From Selenomonas sputigena ATCC 35185 (GTDB lineage Bacteria > Bacillota > Negativicutes > Selenomonadales > Selenomonadaceae): 64,000 nucleotides of DNA. Shown in pieces: positions 44,517 through 53,661 of this stretch. The stretch is taken from NCBI RefSeq assembly GCF_000208405.1, contig NC_015437.1, positions 1,853,501-1,917,500 of the forward strand, written 5' to 3'. The first letter of the stretch is position 1, and each line of letters opens with the position of its first letter. The notes beneath the pieces were generated by a model. It did not search any database. It saw nothing but the letters and a program-made list of their open reading frames with translations, and had not been told where the DNA came from. The translations under genes and the position numbers were made by a program.

Positions 44517-45464
44517 TTATTTGCAATGCGCCTCAGCGCCGCTGACGGCGCCGGGCAACCCCTCCACGATGTTATGGATGATGTCTGCTACGGGCAGAAT
44601 ATCATCGAGCATGCCCGAAATCTGTCCGATCATCACGGAGCCGTTCTCGACGTCGCCCTTGTGCGTCGCGAGGTTGAGCTTGCCCGCGCCAAGCTTGTCG
44701 AGTTCTTCCGTCGAAGCGCCGCTCCGTTCCATCTCTTCGAACTCGCGCGTGAGCTTGTTCGCGAGGACGCGCACGGGATGCCCCGTCGAGCGCCCCGTGA
44801 CGACCGTCGAGCGATCGCGCGCCTTCAAGACGAACTTCTTGTAGTTTTCGTGCGCGATACACTCCTTCGACAGGACGAAGCGCGTGCCCATCTGCACGCC
44901 CCATGCACCGAGGGCGAACGCCGCCGCCATGCCGCGCGAATCGCCGATACCGCCCGCCGCGATGACAGGAACATCGACGGCGTCGACGACCTGCGGCACG
45001 AGCGCCATCGTCGTGATCTCGCCGACGTGACCGCCCGACTCCGTACCCTCGGCAATGAGCGCGTCGACGCCCGTCCGCACGAGGCGCTTGGCAAGCGCGA
45101 CGGAAGCGACGACGGGGATGACCTTGCTGCCGATCTCCTTGAGCGCCGGAATGTACTCGCCGGGATTTCCCGCTCCCGTCGTCACGACGGGCACGCGCTC
45201 GTCGACAACGACCTGCATGACTTCCTTGACGAAGGGCGACATGAGCATGATATTGACGCCGAACGGCTTCTCTGTCCAGCCCTTGCACTTTTGAATCTCC
45301 GCGCGCAGGACGTCGGGCGGCATGTGTCCGGCGCCGATGATGCCAAGCCCTCCGGCGTTCGAGACGGCAGAAGCAAGCTCCGCCGTGCCGATCCAAGCCA
45401 TGCCTCCCTGGAAGATTGGATACTTTATCCGCAGCATCTGACAAATACGATTTTCTTCAAACAT
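44517..45464 (-). CDS. fabK: Enoyl-ACP reductase II (FabK)
   Basis: FabK is the FMN enoyl-ACP reductase used instead of FabI in many Firmicutes. The 315-residue protein begins MFEENRICQMLRIKYPIFQG and has AWIGTAELASAVSNAGGLG, EGTESGGHVGEITTMALVP and VDVPVIAAGGIGDSRGMAAA. Length and context between plsX and fabD are typical. Bacteria with FabK are usually tolerant of triclosan (family knowledge). Confidence 0.94.
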   Translation of the reverse strand: MFEENRICQMLRIKYPIFQGGMAWIGTAELASAVSNAGGLGIIGAGHMPPDVLRAEIQKCKGWTEKPFGVNIMLMSPFVKEVMQVVVDERVPVVTTGAGNPGEYIPALKEIGSKVIPVVASVALAKRLVRTGVDALIAEGTESGGHVGEITTMALVPQVVDAVDVPVIAAGGIGDSRGMAAAFALGAWGVQMGTRFVLSKECIAHENYKKFVLKARDRSTVVTGRSTGHPVRVLANKLTREFEEMERSGASTEELDKLGAGKLNLATHKGDVENGSVMIGQISGMLDDILPVADIIHNIVEGLPGAVSGAEAHCK

Positions 45465-45488
45465 CCCTTATCCTCCTATACACCCATC

Positions 45489-46559
45489 TCACGACCGGAC
45501 GGCTTCTGCGGCCGGCTCTTCCCCGTTCGCCGCAGGACACTTCCCACTGTCGTCCAAGGCCGCTTCGCGTGCCAGATTTTCCTTGATATGCGCGAGGACG
45601 TCGCTCTCCACGTAGTCCTTGGCGACGCGTATGGCGCTCGCGATGGACTTCGCGTTGGACGAACCATGCGCGATGAGGCAGCAACCGCGCACACCAAGAA
45701 GGGGAGCGCCGCCGTATTCCGACACGTCAATCGTCTTGCCGAGCTTCTTCAGCGCCGGCAGCAACAGGAACGCGCCGAGCCTCGCGAGAATCCCGCCGTT
45801 CTTCACGGCGTCCTTCGCGAGACGCACGAGCGTCTTCGCCAACCCCTCCGCAAATTTTAACACAACATTGCCGACAAATCCATCACAAACGACGACATCG
45901 AAATTTCCCTTGGGAATGTCGCGCCCTTCCGCATTGCCGCAGAAGTTCACCGTCGTCATGGACTTCAACAGCGGGTACGTCGCCTGCGCCTGCTCGTTGC
46001 CCTTCGTCTCTTCCTCGCCGATGTTCAAAAGACCGACGCGCGGCTTCTTTATGCCGAAGACATGCTCGGCATAAAGCGCGCCCATGATGGCACCCTGCAC
46101 GAGATGCTTGGGCTTGCTGTCGACGTTCGCTCCCGAATCGAGGAGGAGCGTCACACCCTTGGGCGTCGGCATCGGCGTCGCGATCGTCGGCCGATCGGCG
46201 CCCGCAATGCGGCCGAGGATGAACTGCGCCGCCGCCACCGCACCGCCCGTCGAGCCGGCGGAGAGCACGGCGTCGCAGGCGCCTTCCTTGACGAGCCGCG
46301 TCGCGACGACGACGGAGGAATCCTTCTTTCTGCGCACGGCAGTGACGGGGTGCTCGCCCATCTCTATGACCTCGCTCGCGTGCAGCACAGAAATGCCTAA
46401 GCTCTGCCAGCCTTCCTCTTTGGCAAGGACCCGCACGATCTTCTTCTCATCCCCGACGAGAACGATCTCGCAGCCATATTCCTTCGCAGCCCGAACTGCA
46501 CCGAAGACGATCTGCTCCGGCGCATAATCCCCGCCCATGGCATCCACTGCAATCTTCAC
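45489..46559 (-). CDS. plsX: Phosphate acyltransferase PlsX
   Basis: PlsX makes acyl-phosphate from acyl-ACP for phospholipid synthesis. The 356-residue protein starts at a GTG (46557-46559) as MKIAVDAMGGDYAPEQIVFG, the standard N-terminus. Other family elements are SAGSTGGAVAAAQFILGRI and CDGFVGNVVLKFAEG. No fapR gene precedes it, unlike Bacillus. A terminator (46638-46680) separates it from rpmF, so it must have its own promoter, not clearly recognised. Confidence 0.94.
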   Translation of the reverse strand: MKIAVDAMGGDYAPEQIVFGAVRAAKEYGCEIVLVGDEKKIVRVLAKEEGWQSLGISVLHASEVIEMGEHPVTAVRRKKDSSVVVATRLVKEGACDAVLSAGSTGGAVAAAQFILGRIAGADRPTIATPMPTPKGVTLLLDSGANVDSKPKHLVQGAIMGALYAEHVFGIKKPRVGLLNIGEEETKGNEQAQATYPLLKSMTTVNFCGNAEGRDIPKGNFDVVVCDGFVGNVVLKFAEGLAKTLVRLAKDAVKNGGILARLGAFLLLPALKKLGKTIDVSEYGGAPLLGVRGCCLIAHGSSNAKSIASAIRVAKDYVESDVLAHIKENLAREAALDDSGKCPAANGEEPAAEAVRS

Positions 46560-46637
46560 GAACGATCTTTCCTCCCCAGACACATGCCTCATTCTAGTAT
46601 CTTCGCTGTCTTTGCGATAATTCCTTTTAGGAATATA

Positions 46638-46680
46638 AAATAAAAGAATGAGCAGGACATAATCGCTTACATCCTGCTCA
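46638..46680 (-). terminator. Terminator after rpmF
   Basis: TGAGCAGGAT and GTCCTGCTCA arms (within 46649-46680) form a stem followed on the minus strand by TTCTTTTATTTT. It lies 12 bases after the rpmF stop codon. Confidence 0.85.
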
Positions 46681-46691
46681 CCCCTAATTTC

Positions 46692-46871
46692 TTACTCGTC
46701 CGCAGCAACGACTTCTCTGCCATCGTAGTAACCGCACTCGGGGCAAACACGATGGGGCATCTTCGGCTCATGACATTGCGGGCACGAAACGAAGCCGGGA
46801 GCCGTGAGCTTCCAATTCGCACGGCGCGAATCACGGCGGGCTTTCGACATCTTACGCTTAGGTACTGCCAT
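46692..46871 (-). CDS. rpmF: 50S ribosomal protein L32
   Basis: A 59-residue protein starting [20 protein letters not shown], with two CxxC pairs (CPQC at 30-33 and CPEC at 43-46) that make a zinc ribbon, all typical of zinc-binding L32. A GGAGGTG site precedes the ATG by seven bases. It is immediately downstream of the DUF177 gene, a pairing conserved in most bacteria. The gene is short and easily missed. Confidence 0.97.
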   Translation of the reverse strand: MAVPKRKMSKARRDSRRANWKLTAPGFVSCPQCHEPKMPHRVCPECGYYDGREVVAADE

Positions 46872-46898
46872 TCGGGAAACACCTCCTTACTGTGTGCA

Positions 46899-47399
46899 TC
46901 AAATCTTCTGCTTCTTCAAAAGCTGCTCCAAAGCCGCAAGCCTCGGATCGGGCACGGCACGGTCACAGCCGCACTCACCCGCATTGAGGTTTGCACCACA
47001 TTTCGGGCAAAGCCCGAGACAATCCGGCCGACAAACATTGTGAATCGGCTGAGCAGCAAGAAGCGTATCCCGAATCAGCGGCGAAATGTCCATCTTGTCG
47101 TCAACGATAGAAAGACCGCTTTCGTCGTCCGTTCGTCGGACTTCTTCATCAAACGCATAGCTCTCCTCAGCGGAGAAATGCTCAAGGCATCGATCGCAGA
47201 CGGCTTTTCTTTCGCAGCGCACGCAGCCTGTGAGCCGGTAGGCCTCGCCCGTGTAGAGAATTTCGCCCGTGACCTCGACAGGCCCTTCTATGCGGCAATC
47301 CTCCGGCTCGGCGTCAAGCTCTTCTGCCGTCGTGACAAACGAAAAAGAAACGCCCCTGCCCATCGCGGCGTTTGCATCAGCAATACAAACCATCATCAT
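46899..47399 (-). CDS. DUF177 (YceD-like) protein
   Basis: A 166-residue protein of the YceD/DUF177 family, which is nearly always encoded before rpmF and has been linked to 23S rRNA accumulation. Two cysteine clusters are seen: CVRCERKAVCDRCLEHF (about residues 59-75) and CRPDCLGLCPKCG (about 123-135), the second being the family signature. A near-perfect sigma-A promoter lies just upstream. Several adjacent ATG codons make the exact start uncertain by two residues. Confidence 0.9.
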   Translation of the reverse strand: MMMVCIADANAAMGRGVSFSFVTTAEELDAEPEDCRIEGPVEVTGEILYTGEAYRLTGCVRCERKAVCDRCLEHFSAEESYAFDEEVRRTDDESGLSIVDDKMDISPLIRDTLLAAQPIHNVCRPDCLGLCPKCGANLNAGECGCDRAVPDPRLAALEQLLKKQKI

Positions 47400-47418
47400 T
47401 CTGCATCGACCTCAAGGT

Positions 47419-47447
47419 ATTATAGCAAGGCGTATTTTATTTGTCAA
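47419..47447 (-). promoter_or_regulatory. Consensus promoter of DUF177-rpmF
   Basis: Minus-strand TTGACA (47442-47447), a 17-base spacer and TATAAT (47419-47424): a perfect sigma-A promoter, suitable for a ribosomal-protein operon. Confidence 0.92.
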
Positions 47448-47497
47448 GAAAATGCAGAGAGACCTTCCGCTTTCTCACGCCTGCGGATTCCTGGCAT

Positions 47498-48622
47498 TCA
47501 TTCTTCCTCGATCTCGCGGCTCGTCAGCAGATACTCAGCCTTGATGTCCGTGCGCAGGTTGAGATCCATGAACTCGCCGTCCATCGTCTGCACGACGGGA
47601 AGCGACGCGAGGCGCGACTCGTCGATGTAGATGATCTTGCCCGCTTCGCCGTTCGAAAGCTTGACCCAGTTTCCGTTCAAGGAATGGCAGACGCGGCGGA
47701 TGAAGCGAAAACCGAAGTCCGTATCGAGCCGCCCATTCATGATGTCGTCCGCTAGGATATTAAACACTTCAAAGGGCGAGCGCTTCTTCGCGTAGGAGCG
47801 ATCCGACGCCATCGCATCGTACATGTCCATGATGGCGAGGATGCGTGCGAATTCTCCGATCTCTTCCTTGACAAGACCTCTCGGATAGCCCGAACCGTCG
47901 CCTCTCTCATGATATTGCAGCACGGCCTCGGCGATCTCCTTGTCCTCGCCCAAGCCGCCCGCCATGATCAGCTCATGTCCGAACTTCGGATGTTCCTGCA
48001 TGATCTTGCGCTCATCGGGCGTCAAGAAGCCTTCCTTATCGAGCATCGCCTGCTCTATGCGCAAGTTGCCGATAAGGATGAGAAATCCCGCCGTAATCAG
48101 GCGCAGCTGATCTTTCTGCGGCATCTTGAGCCACTTGCCCATAAGACCTGCCAAGATGGCGACATGAAGGCTGTGATGGATCGTGTACTCGCCTTTGAGT
48201 GTCATGTTGTGGATGTGCGCGACAGCCTTCGCACCCGAGCAGAGCGGCAGGATATTCTGCGCCAAGACTTCCGCCGAATCCTTGTCGACAGAACCGTGCG
48301 CCTTTGTGACTTCAAAGAGGGCTTTCAGCTCGATGAAGCACTCGCCATAATCCCTGACATATCCTTCGTCGAGAATCGGCTCCTTCAGCGGAACGGTTTT
48401 CGCCGCTGTCCCCTGCGCTCTCTGTGGCATGGAGGCCGAAACTTCTTCCCCGCCCTCTTCCCGAATTTCCACGGAGACGATGTTCCTCTCGGACAAGGAG
48501 TCGATCATCTGCTGATTGAGCACCGTGCCTTCTCCCAGGAGGATGGACATATCTTCCTTATATACTGCCTGTCCGACGACCATGCCTTCCTTGAGCTGGT
48601 CTACCGCATACTTCTTCAGCAT
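47498..48622 (-). CDS. Degenerate HD-GYP domain protein
   Basis: A 374-residue protein with an N-terminal helper domain (about residues 1-60, YAVDQLKEGMVVGQAVYKED) and an HD-GYP domain (about 140-320). HD-GYP enzymes break down cyclic di-GMP, but here the HD dyad is replaced: where HDIGK is expected the sequence reads GFLILIGN (residues 179-186), and the HHE motif is YHERGDGSGYP. The GYP part, HSLHVAILA and EHPKFGHELI remain. It probably binds a nucleotide or partner rather than hydrolysing c-di-GMP. ATG at 48622 is supported by AAGGAG. Confidence 0.85.
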   Translation of the reverse strand: MLKKYAVDQLKEGMVVGQAVYKEDMSILLGEGTVLNQQMIDSLSERNIVSVEIREEGGEEVSASMPQRAQGTAAKTVPLKEPILDEGYVRDYGECFIELKALFEVTKAHGSVDKDSAEVLAQNILPLCSGAKAVAHIHNMTLKGEYTIHHSLHVAILAGLMGKWLKMPQKDQLRLITAGFLILIGNLRIEQAMLDKEGFLTPDERKIMQEHPKFGHELIMAGGLGEDKEIAEAVLQYHERGDGSGYPRGLVKEEIGEFARILAIMDMYDAMASDRSYAKKRSPFEVFNILADDIMNGRLDTDFGFRFIRRVCHSLNGNWVKLSNGEAGKIIYIDESRLASLPVVQTMDGEFMDLNLRTDIKAEYLLTSREIEEE

Positions 48623-48680
48623 TCCGCCTGCACTCCTTCGTTTGAAAACCAATTCTTACATCCCTAGGTGCACAGTCCCA

Positions 48681-48689
48681 ATTATAACA
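48681..48689 (-). promoter_or_regulatory. Extended -10 promoter of the HD-GYP gene
   Basis: Minus-strand TGTTATAAT is an extended -10 element 59 bases upstream of the start codon, with no clear -35. It is divergent from the exporter promoter at 48768-48796. Confidence 0.55.
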
Positions 48690-48767
48690 TAAAAATTTTT
48701 CTAATGCTACAAATCCTTCATGGATTATGAAGAACTTCCTTGTGCGGGCTTCCTTAATATGATTCAT

Positions 48768-48796
48768 TTGCAGCCGCCTATGCAATCTGCTATGAT
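48768..48796 (+). promoter_or_regulatory. Promoter of the YbhGFSR-type exporter operon
   Basis: TTGCAG (48768-48773), a 17-base spacer and TATGAT (48791-48796) on the plus strand, 44 bases before the first gene, which also has an AAGGAGG site. Confidence 0.7.
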
Positions 48797-48840
48797 GAGA
48801 GCATAAACATCGTTCCTGCAGACGAAGGAGGCCATTCTCC

Positions 48841-49842
48841 ATGAAGACGCGAACAAAACTCCTGCTCTTCTCTCTCGTGTTGCTCGCAGCGGGAAGCGGC
48901 GCGTACCTCTATCATGTGCACGAATCCGCCGTACAGCACGAGCGTGCAGCGCACCTCAGGCTCTCGGGCAACGTCGACATCCGCGAAGTCACGCTCGCCT
49001 TCCGTCCGAGCGAACGCCTCTCTGAAATCCTCGTGGACGAAGGTGATTCCGTCGAAGAAGGTCAGCTTCTCGCACGGCTCGACTCGGCGGAACTTGCACT
49101 GAACCTGCAAAAAGCAAAGGCACAGACCAAAGCACAGGAAGCCGTCTTGGAGAAGCTGAAAAACGGCACGCGCAGTGAAGAGATCCTCCATGCACAGGAA
49201 AACGTGTGCGCCGCAGCGGCCGCTTCCGCCAACGCCAGGGGCATCTACGCACGCATGCTGGAAATCTACGAGACAAGCGAGGGCATCAGCCTGCAGGAGC
49301 TCGACAACGCACGTGCCGCAGCCGAGTCCGCCGAAGCGAAGACGAGAGCCGCCGAAGCCGCGCTCGAAGAAGCGCGTACAGGCGCACGAGGCGAGGACAT
49401 CCTACAGGCGGAAGCGACGCTTGCCGCACTCCGCGCGGAAGAGGAGCGCCTCGCCCACCTGCTCACGCAGTACGAGCTTCGTGCGCCGTCGGCGGGCGTC
49501 ATCCGCTCGCGCCTCCTCGAAGTCGGCGACATGGCTTCGCCCGCCATGCCTGTCTTCAAGCTCTCCCTCATCGAGCGCAAGCAGGTGCGCGTCTATGTAT
49601 CGGAAGCCGATCTCAGCCGCATCCACGAAGGACAAAAGGCGCTCATCACGACGACGAGCGAAGCCGACAAGCCGCTCACCGGGACGGTCGGCTTCATTGC
49701 CTCAACGGCGGAGTTCACGCCCAAGACGGTCGAGACCGAGGATCTTCGGACATCCCTCGTCTACGAAATGCGCATTTCGGTCGACGATCCCGACAACCGC
49801 CTGCGCCTCGGCATGCCCGTGAATGCGCGGATAGACCTATGA
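48841..49842 (+). CDS. HlyD-family membrane fusion protein (YbhG-like)
   Basis: A 333-residue periplasmic adaptor: N-terminal signal anchor (about residues 6-26, LLLFSLVLLAAGSGAYLYHV), barrel-sandwich halves (VDIREVTLAFRPSERLSEIL and YELRAPSAGVIRSRLLEVG), a long Ala/Glu-rich coiled-coil hairpin between them (about 80-190) and a beta-barrel (VRVYVSEADLSRIHEGQ). In E. coli YbhG works with YbhFSR, the same set seen here. It overlaps the next gene by ATGA. Confidence 0.88.
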   Translation: MKTRTKLLLFSLVLLAAGSGAYLYHVHESAVQHERAAHLRLSGNVDIREVTLAFRPSERLSEILVDEGDSVEEGQLLARLDSAELALNLQKAKAQTKAQEAVLEKLKNGTRSEEILHAQENVCAAAAASANARGIYARMLEIYETSEGISLQELDNARAAAESAEAKTRAAEAALEEARTGARGEDILQAEATLAALRAEEERLAHLLTQYELRAPSAGVIRSRLLEVGDMASPAMPVFKLSLIERKQVRVYVSEADLSRIHEGQKALITTTSEADKPLTGTVGFIASTAEFTPKTVETEDLRTSLVYEMRISVDDPDNRLRLGMPVNARIDL

Positions 49843-51371
49843 AAGGCAAAAACGCGCCCGCTGTAGAGGCCACGGCACTTGTCAAGACTTTCACACCGAA
49901 GGACGCCCACACCGTCACGGCGCTCAGAGGTCTTGACTTCTCGGTGTCCGCAGGCGAGCTTACGGCGCTCGTCGGCCCGGACGGCGCGGGCAAGACGACA
50001 CTGCTGCGGCTCATCGCGGGGCTGCTCGACAAGACGGCGGGCGATCTCCTCGTCCTCGGACACGATGTCGCGAAAGAGCCGCAGAAGGTGCAGAGCCGCC
50101 TCAGCTACATGCCGCAGAAGTTCGGTCTCTACGAAGATCTGACCGTCGAGGAAAACATGCTGCTCTACGCCGATCTGCACGGCATAGCGCAAGAGGAGCG
50201 GCACACGCGCTTCCCGCGCCTCCTGCACATGACGGGACTCGCGCCATTCACCCGGCGGCTCGCGGGCAATCTTTCGGGCGGCATGAAGCAGAAGCTCGGA
50301 CTCCTCTGCACCCTCGTGCGCTCGCCCGACCTCCTGCTGCTCGACGAGCCGACCGCCGGCGTCGACCCTTTGTCGAGGCGCGAACTGTGGGAAATCCTCC
50401 AAGAGCAGGCGAGAGAAGCCGGCCTTTCCGTGCTCTGCGCGACCGCCTACATGTCGGAGGCGGCTCTTTGTCAGAAGGTCATTCTCCTCGATCGCGGGCG
50501 CATCCTCGCCGTCGGGACTCCCGACGAGGTGCGCCGCCCCCTGCACAGCATATTCGGCACATCGCCTGCAAGCGCGGCACAGGCGCAGTCGGAATACGCC
50601 GCTTCGGGAGAAAAGCGCTCCGCCATCATCGAGGTGCGCGACCTCGTAAAAAAATTCGGCGACTTCACAGCCGTCAACAACACCTCGTTCCAAGTCTATC
50701 AAGGAGAAGTCTTCGGTCTCCTCGGACCGAACGGCGCAGGCAAGACCACGACCTTCCGCATGCTTTGCGGACTCTTGCCCGCGACATCGGGCAAACTGCG
50801 CGTGGCGGGCGTCGACCTCGCGCGCGCACGCACGGAGGCTCGCGCACAGATCGGCTACGTCGCGCAGAAATTCTCCCTCTACCAGAACCTCACGGCACTC
50901 GAAAACCTGCGCTTCTTCGGCGGCATTTACGGGCTTCGTCCGAAGGCTCTTGCCGCACGCATCGAAGCCGTCCTCGCCGAATTCGATCTGAAAGAGCGCA
51001 AAAACGACCGCGCGGGCGATCTTCCCGGCGGCTACAAACAGCGGCTCGCCATGGCGGCGGCGCTCCTGCACGAGCCGCCGCTCCTCTTCCTCGACGAGCC
51101 GACGAGCGGCATCGACCCGCGTGCGCGCCGCCTCTTCTGGCAGAAGATCGACGCGCTTTCAAAGAGGGGCACGACGGTCATCATCACGACGCACTTCATG
51201 GAGGAAGCCGAATACTGCACGCGCATCCTCATCCAAGATCACGGCACGATGCTCGTCCTAGGCAGCCCCGCTGAGATACGCGCGCGCATGAAGATGCCCG
51301 CTGCCGACATGAACGACGTCTTCATCCGCATCGTGGAAGAAGCGCGCAGACGGGAGGAGGCAATAAGATGA
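49839..51371 (+). CDS. Tandem-ATPase ABC exporter subunit (YbhF-like)
   Basis: A 510-residue protein carrying two complete ATP-binding domains in one chain. Domain 1 has Walker A GPDGAGKTTLL, signature LSGGMKQKLGL and Walker B LLLLDEPTAGVDPLSR. Domain 2 (from about residue 265) has GPNGAGKTTTFRML, signature LPGGYKQRLAM and LLFLDEPTSGIDPRAR. The LPGG variation of the second signature is characteristic of this family. It drives the two ABC-2 permeases encoded next; all junctions overlap by four bases. Confidence 0.92.
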   Translation: MKGKNAPAVEATALVKTFTPKDAHTVTALRGLDFSVSAGELTALVGPDGAGKTTLLRLIAGLLDKTAGDLLVLGHDVAKEPQKVQSRLSYMPQKFGLYEDLTVEENMLLYADLHGIAQEERHTRFPRLLHMTGLAPFTRRLAGNLSGGMKQKLGLLCTLVRSPDLLLLDEPTAGVDPLSRRELWEILQEQAREAGLSVLCATAYMSEAALCQKVILLDRGRILAVGTPDEVRRPLHSIFGTSPASAAQAQSEYAASGEKRSAIIEVRDLVKKFGDFTAVNNTSFQVYQGEVFGLLGPNGAGKTTTFRMLCGLLPATSGKLRVAGVDLARARTEARAQIGYVAQKFSLYQNLTALENLRFFGGIYGLRPKALAARIEAVLAEFDLKERKNDRAGDLPGGYKQRLAMAAALLHEPPLLFLDEPTSGIDPRARRLFWQKIDALSKRGTTVIITTHFMEEAEYCTRILIQDHGTMLVLGSPAEIRARMKMPAADMNDVFIRIVEEARRREEAIR

Positions 51372-52489
51372 ATCTCCGTGCCTTTCTTCGGCGGCTCTTC
51401 GCCCTCACGCGCAAGGAATTTCAGCAGATGAAACGCGACCGAGGCAGCATCCTGCTCGGCGTCGTCCTGCCGCTCGCCCTCATCCTCATCATCGGCTACG
51501 GCCTGTCGCTCGACGTGAAAAACGTGCGCACCGCCGTCGCCCTGGAAGACAGTTCGCCCACGGCGCGCGCCGCCGTCCGTTTTCTTGACGGCAGCGACTA
51601 TTTCGCCCCTGCCTACGTTCACTCGAAACAGGAAGCGGAAGCGATGATGCGGCGCGGCGAAGTCGACGCCGTCCTCATCATCCCCACGGATTTCAGCCGC
51701 AATCTCCCTCGCAGCACGGCCAGAATCGAGCTGCTGCTAAACGGCATCGAGGCGACGACTGCCGCCTCGGCGCAGGGCTACTTCGAGTCGGTCGTGCTGA
51801 AAAAAGCGGCAGAAAGCTCCTTGGCGAAACAAAACGTCGGGCGCGCTGAAATCGTCAGCCGCGTCTGGTTCAACGACGCCAACACGAGCACATGGTTTTT
51901 CGTTCCAGGCCTCTTGATGCTCGTCCTGACCATCGTCGGCGTCTTCCTCACCTCCGTCGTCATGGCGCGCGAATGGGAGCGCGGCACGTTCGAATCGCTC
52001 TTCGTCACGCCCGTGCAGCGCCTCGAACTCATTCTCGCCAAGATGATTCCCTACTTCCTCGTCGCCATGACGGGCATGATCCTGTGCCTTATCACCGGAC
52101 ACCTGCTCTACGAGCTTCCCATGCGCGGCTCCCTCATCTTGATTCTCGGCACGACGATGCTTTACCTCGTCATGGCACTCGGTCTCGGACTCGTGATTTC
52201 CGCCATGACGAAGAATCAATTTCTCGCATGCCAGATGGCGCTTCTTCTAAGTTTCCTGCCCACGATCATGCTGTCGGGCTTCCTCTACGATCTGCATACG
52301 GCACCGCTCGGCATCCGCATCATCAGCCGTTTCCTGCCCATGCCCTACTTCCTGCAAATGTTGAAGTCCCTGCTGCTCACGGGAAATTATTGGCCGCTCA
52401 TCATCAAAAACACAGTCGCGCTTGCGGGCTTTGCCGCACTCTTCGTCGGCGCTGCCTTTCATCTGACGCGAAAGAAGGTGGGAGAATGA
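51368..52489 (+). CDS. ABC-2 type permease (YbhS-like)
   Basis: A 373-residue ABC-2 permease: an N-terminal membrane helix (about residues 26-45, SILLGVVLPLALILIIGYGL), a large periplasmic domain (about 50-170) and five membrane helices in the C-terminal half, with the family motif REWERGTFESLFVTPVQRLE at about residues 202-221. It pairs with the following homologous permease to form the transport path. Confidence 0.9.
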   Translation: MNLRAFLRRLFALTRKEFQQMKRDRGSILLGVVLPLALILIIGYGLSLDVKNVRTAVALEDSSPTARAAVRFLDGSDYFAPAYVHSKQEAEAMMRRGEVDAVLIIPTDFSRNLPRSTARIELLLNGIEATTAASAQGYFESVVLKKAAESSLAKQNVGRAEIVSRVWFNDANTSTWFFVPGLLMLVLTIVGVFLTSVVMAREWERGTFESLFVTPVQRLELILAKMIPYFLVAMTGMILCLITGHLLYELPMRGSLILILGTTMLYLVMALGLGLVISAMTKNQFLACQMALLLSFLPTIMLSGFLYDLHTAPLGIRIISRFLPMPYFLQMLKSLLLTGNYWPLIIKNTVALAGFAALFVGAAFHLTRKKVGE

Positions 52490-53607
52490 ACATGCAGCGC
52501 ATCCGCATCTTCTTCACACATCTCTACTACCTCGGGCACAAGGAACTCCTGGCCATTTTGAAAGATCCGCGCATGCGCATTGCACTCATCATGCCCGTCT
52601 TCACCCAGGGGCTGCTCTTCGGCTACGTCGCCAACTACAATCTCGACTCCGTACCCTACGCCGTCGTCGACGCATCGAGAAGCGAAGCCTCGCAGAGCCT
52701 GATCGCGCACTTCGACGGCTCGCCCGCATTTTCGCGCACGGCGACACTTGCCGTCCCTGCCGAGATTGAGCCTTTGATCAACTCCGAGACCATTCTCATG
52801 GCACTCATCATCCCCGCAGACTTTGAAGCGCGTCTCGCACGCGGCGAAACCGCCCCCGTCGAGGTCATCACCGACGGCCGCAACGCGCTCACATCGACGC
52901 TCGCCACAGGCTATGCAGCAGCCATCATCGCGCGCTGGAACGCAGAGAGACTGCATGCCGCGCCCGCCATCACATTGACGAGTCGCACATGGTATAACGA
53001 GAACCAGATCACGCGCTGGACCTTCCTGCCGAGCATCATCGCCATGATCTCCTTCGTGCAAGTCATCATGCTCGCCGGACTCTCCATCGCCCGAGAGCGC
53101 GAACAGGGCACCTTCGATCAGCTTCTCGTCACGCCGCTCGCCCCCGTGGAGATCCTCATCGGCAAGGCGCTTCCGCCCATGCTCATCGGACTTGTGCAGA
53201 GCACGCTTCTCCTGCTCATTTCCCTCTTTTGGTTCGAGATTCCGTTTGCCGGCTCCTTCCTTACGCTCTATCTGACGCTCTTCCTCTTCATCCTCAGCTC
53301 AACGGGCATCGGGCTGTGCGTCTCCGCCATCGCACGCAGCATGCAGCAAGTCCTCGTCTACCTCTTCGTCCTCCTGCTGCCGCTCGCCCTTCTCTCAGGG
53401 ATCGCAACGCCCGTCGCCAACATGCCGCGCATCCTGCAGATCCTCACCTACATCGACCCTCTGCGCTTCGCTGTCGAGGCCGTGCGGCGCGTCTACCTAG
53501 AAGGCGCCGTCGCCGCCGACCTCATCGGCGACTACATCCCCCTGTTCCTCATCGCCGCCTTCACGCTGCCCCTCGCCATGCGGCTCTTTCGCAGCCGCGC
53601 AATATAA
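52486..53607 (+). CDS. ABC-2 type permease (YbhR-like)
   Basis: The second ABC-2 permease, 373 residues, with the same layout and the motif REREQGTFDQLLVTPLAPVE (about residues 202-221), followed by several membrane helices and the final LRFAVEAVRRVYLEG motif. The first ATG overlaps the preceding stop (ATGA); an ATG two codons on is equally possible. Substrates of this exporter family include drugs and cations, but none can be assigned here. Confidence 0.9.
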   Translation: MNMQRIRIFFTHLYYLGHKELLAILKDPRMRIALIMPVFTQGLLFGYVANYNLDSVPYAVVDASRSEASQSLIAHFDGSPAFSRTATLAVPAEIEPLINSETILMALIIPADFEARLARGETAPVEVITDGRNALTSTLATGYAAAIIARWNAERLHAAPAITLTSRTWYNENQITRWTFLPSIIAMISFVQVIMLAGLSIAREREQGTFDQLLVTPLAPVEILIGKALPPMLIGLVQSTLLLLISLFWFEIPFAGSFLTLYLTLFLFILSSTGIGLCVSAIARSMQQVLVYLFVLLLPLALLSGIATPVANMPRILQILTYIDPLRFAVEAVRRVYLEGAVAADLIGDYIPLFLIAAFTLPLAMRLFRSRAI

Positions 53608-53622
53608 AGCGGAAAAATGCAA

Positions 53623-53655
53623 AACGCGCCCCGAGTTCCCGACTCAGGGCGCGTT
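53623..53655. terminator. Bidirectional terminator between exporter operon and hslU operon
   Basis: AACGCGCCC and GGGCGCGTT arms, extended by CGAGT/ACTC, form a strong stem. On the minus strand TTTTGCATTTTT follows, so it suits the convergent minus-strand gene and also stops the exporter operon. Confidence 0.85.
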
Positions 53656-53661
53656 CTCGTA

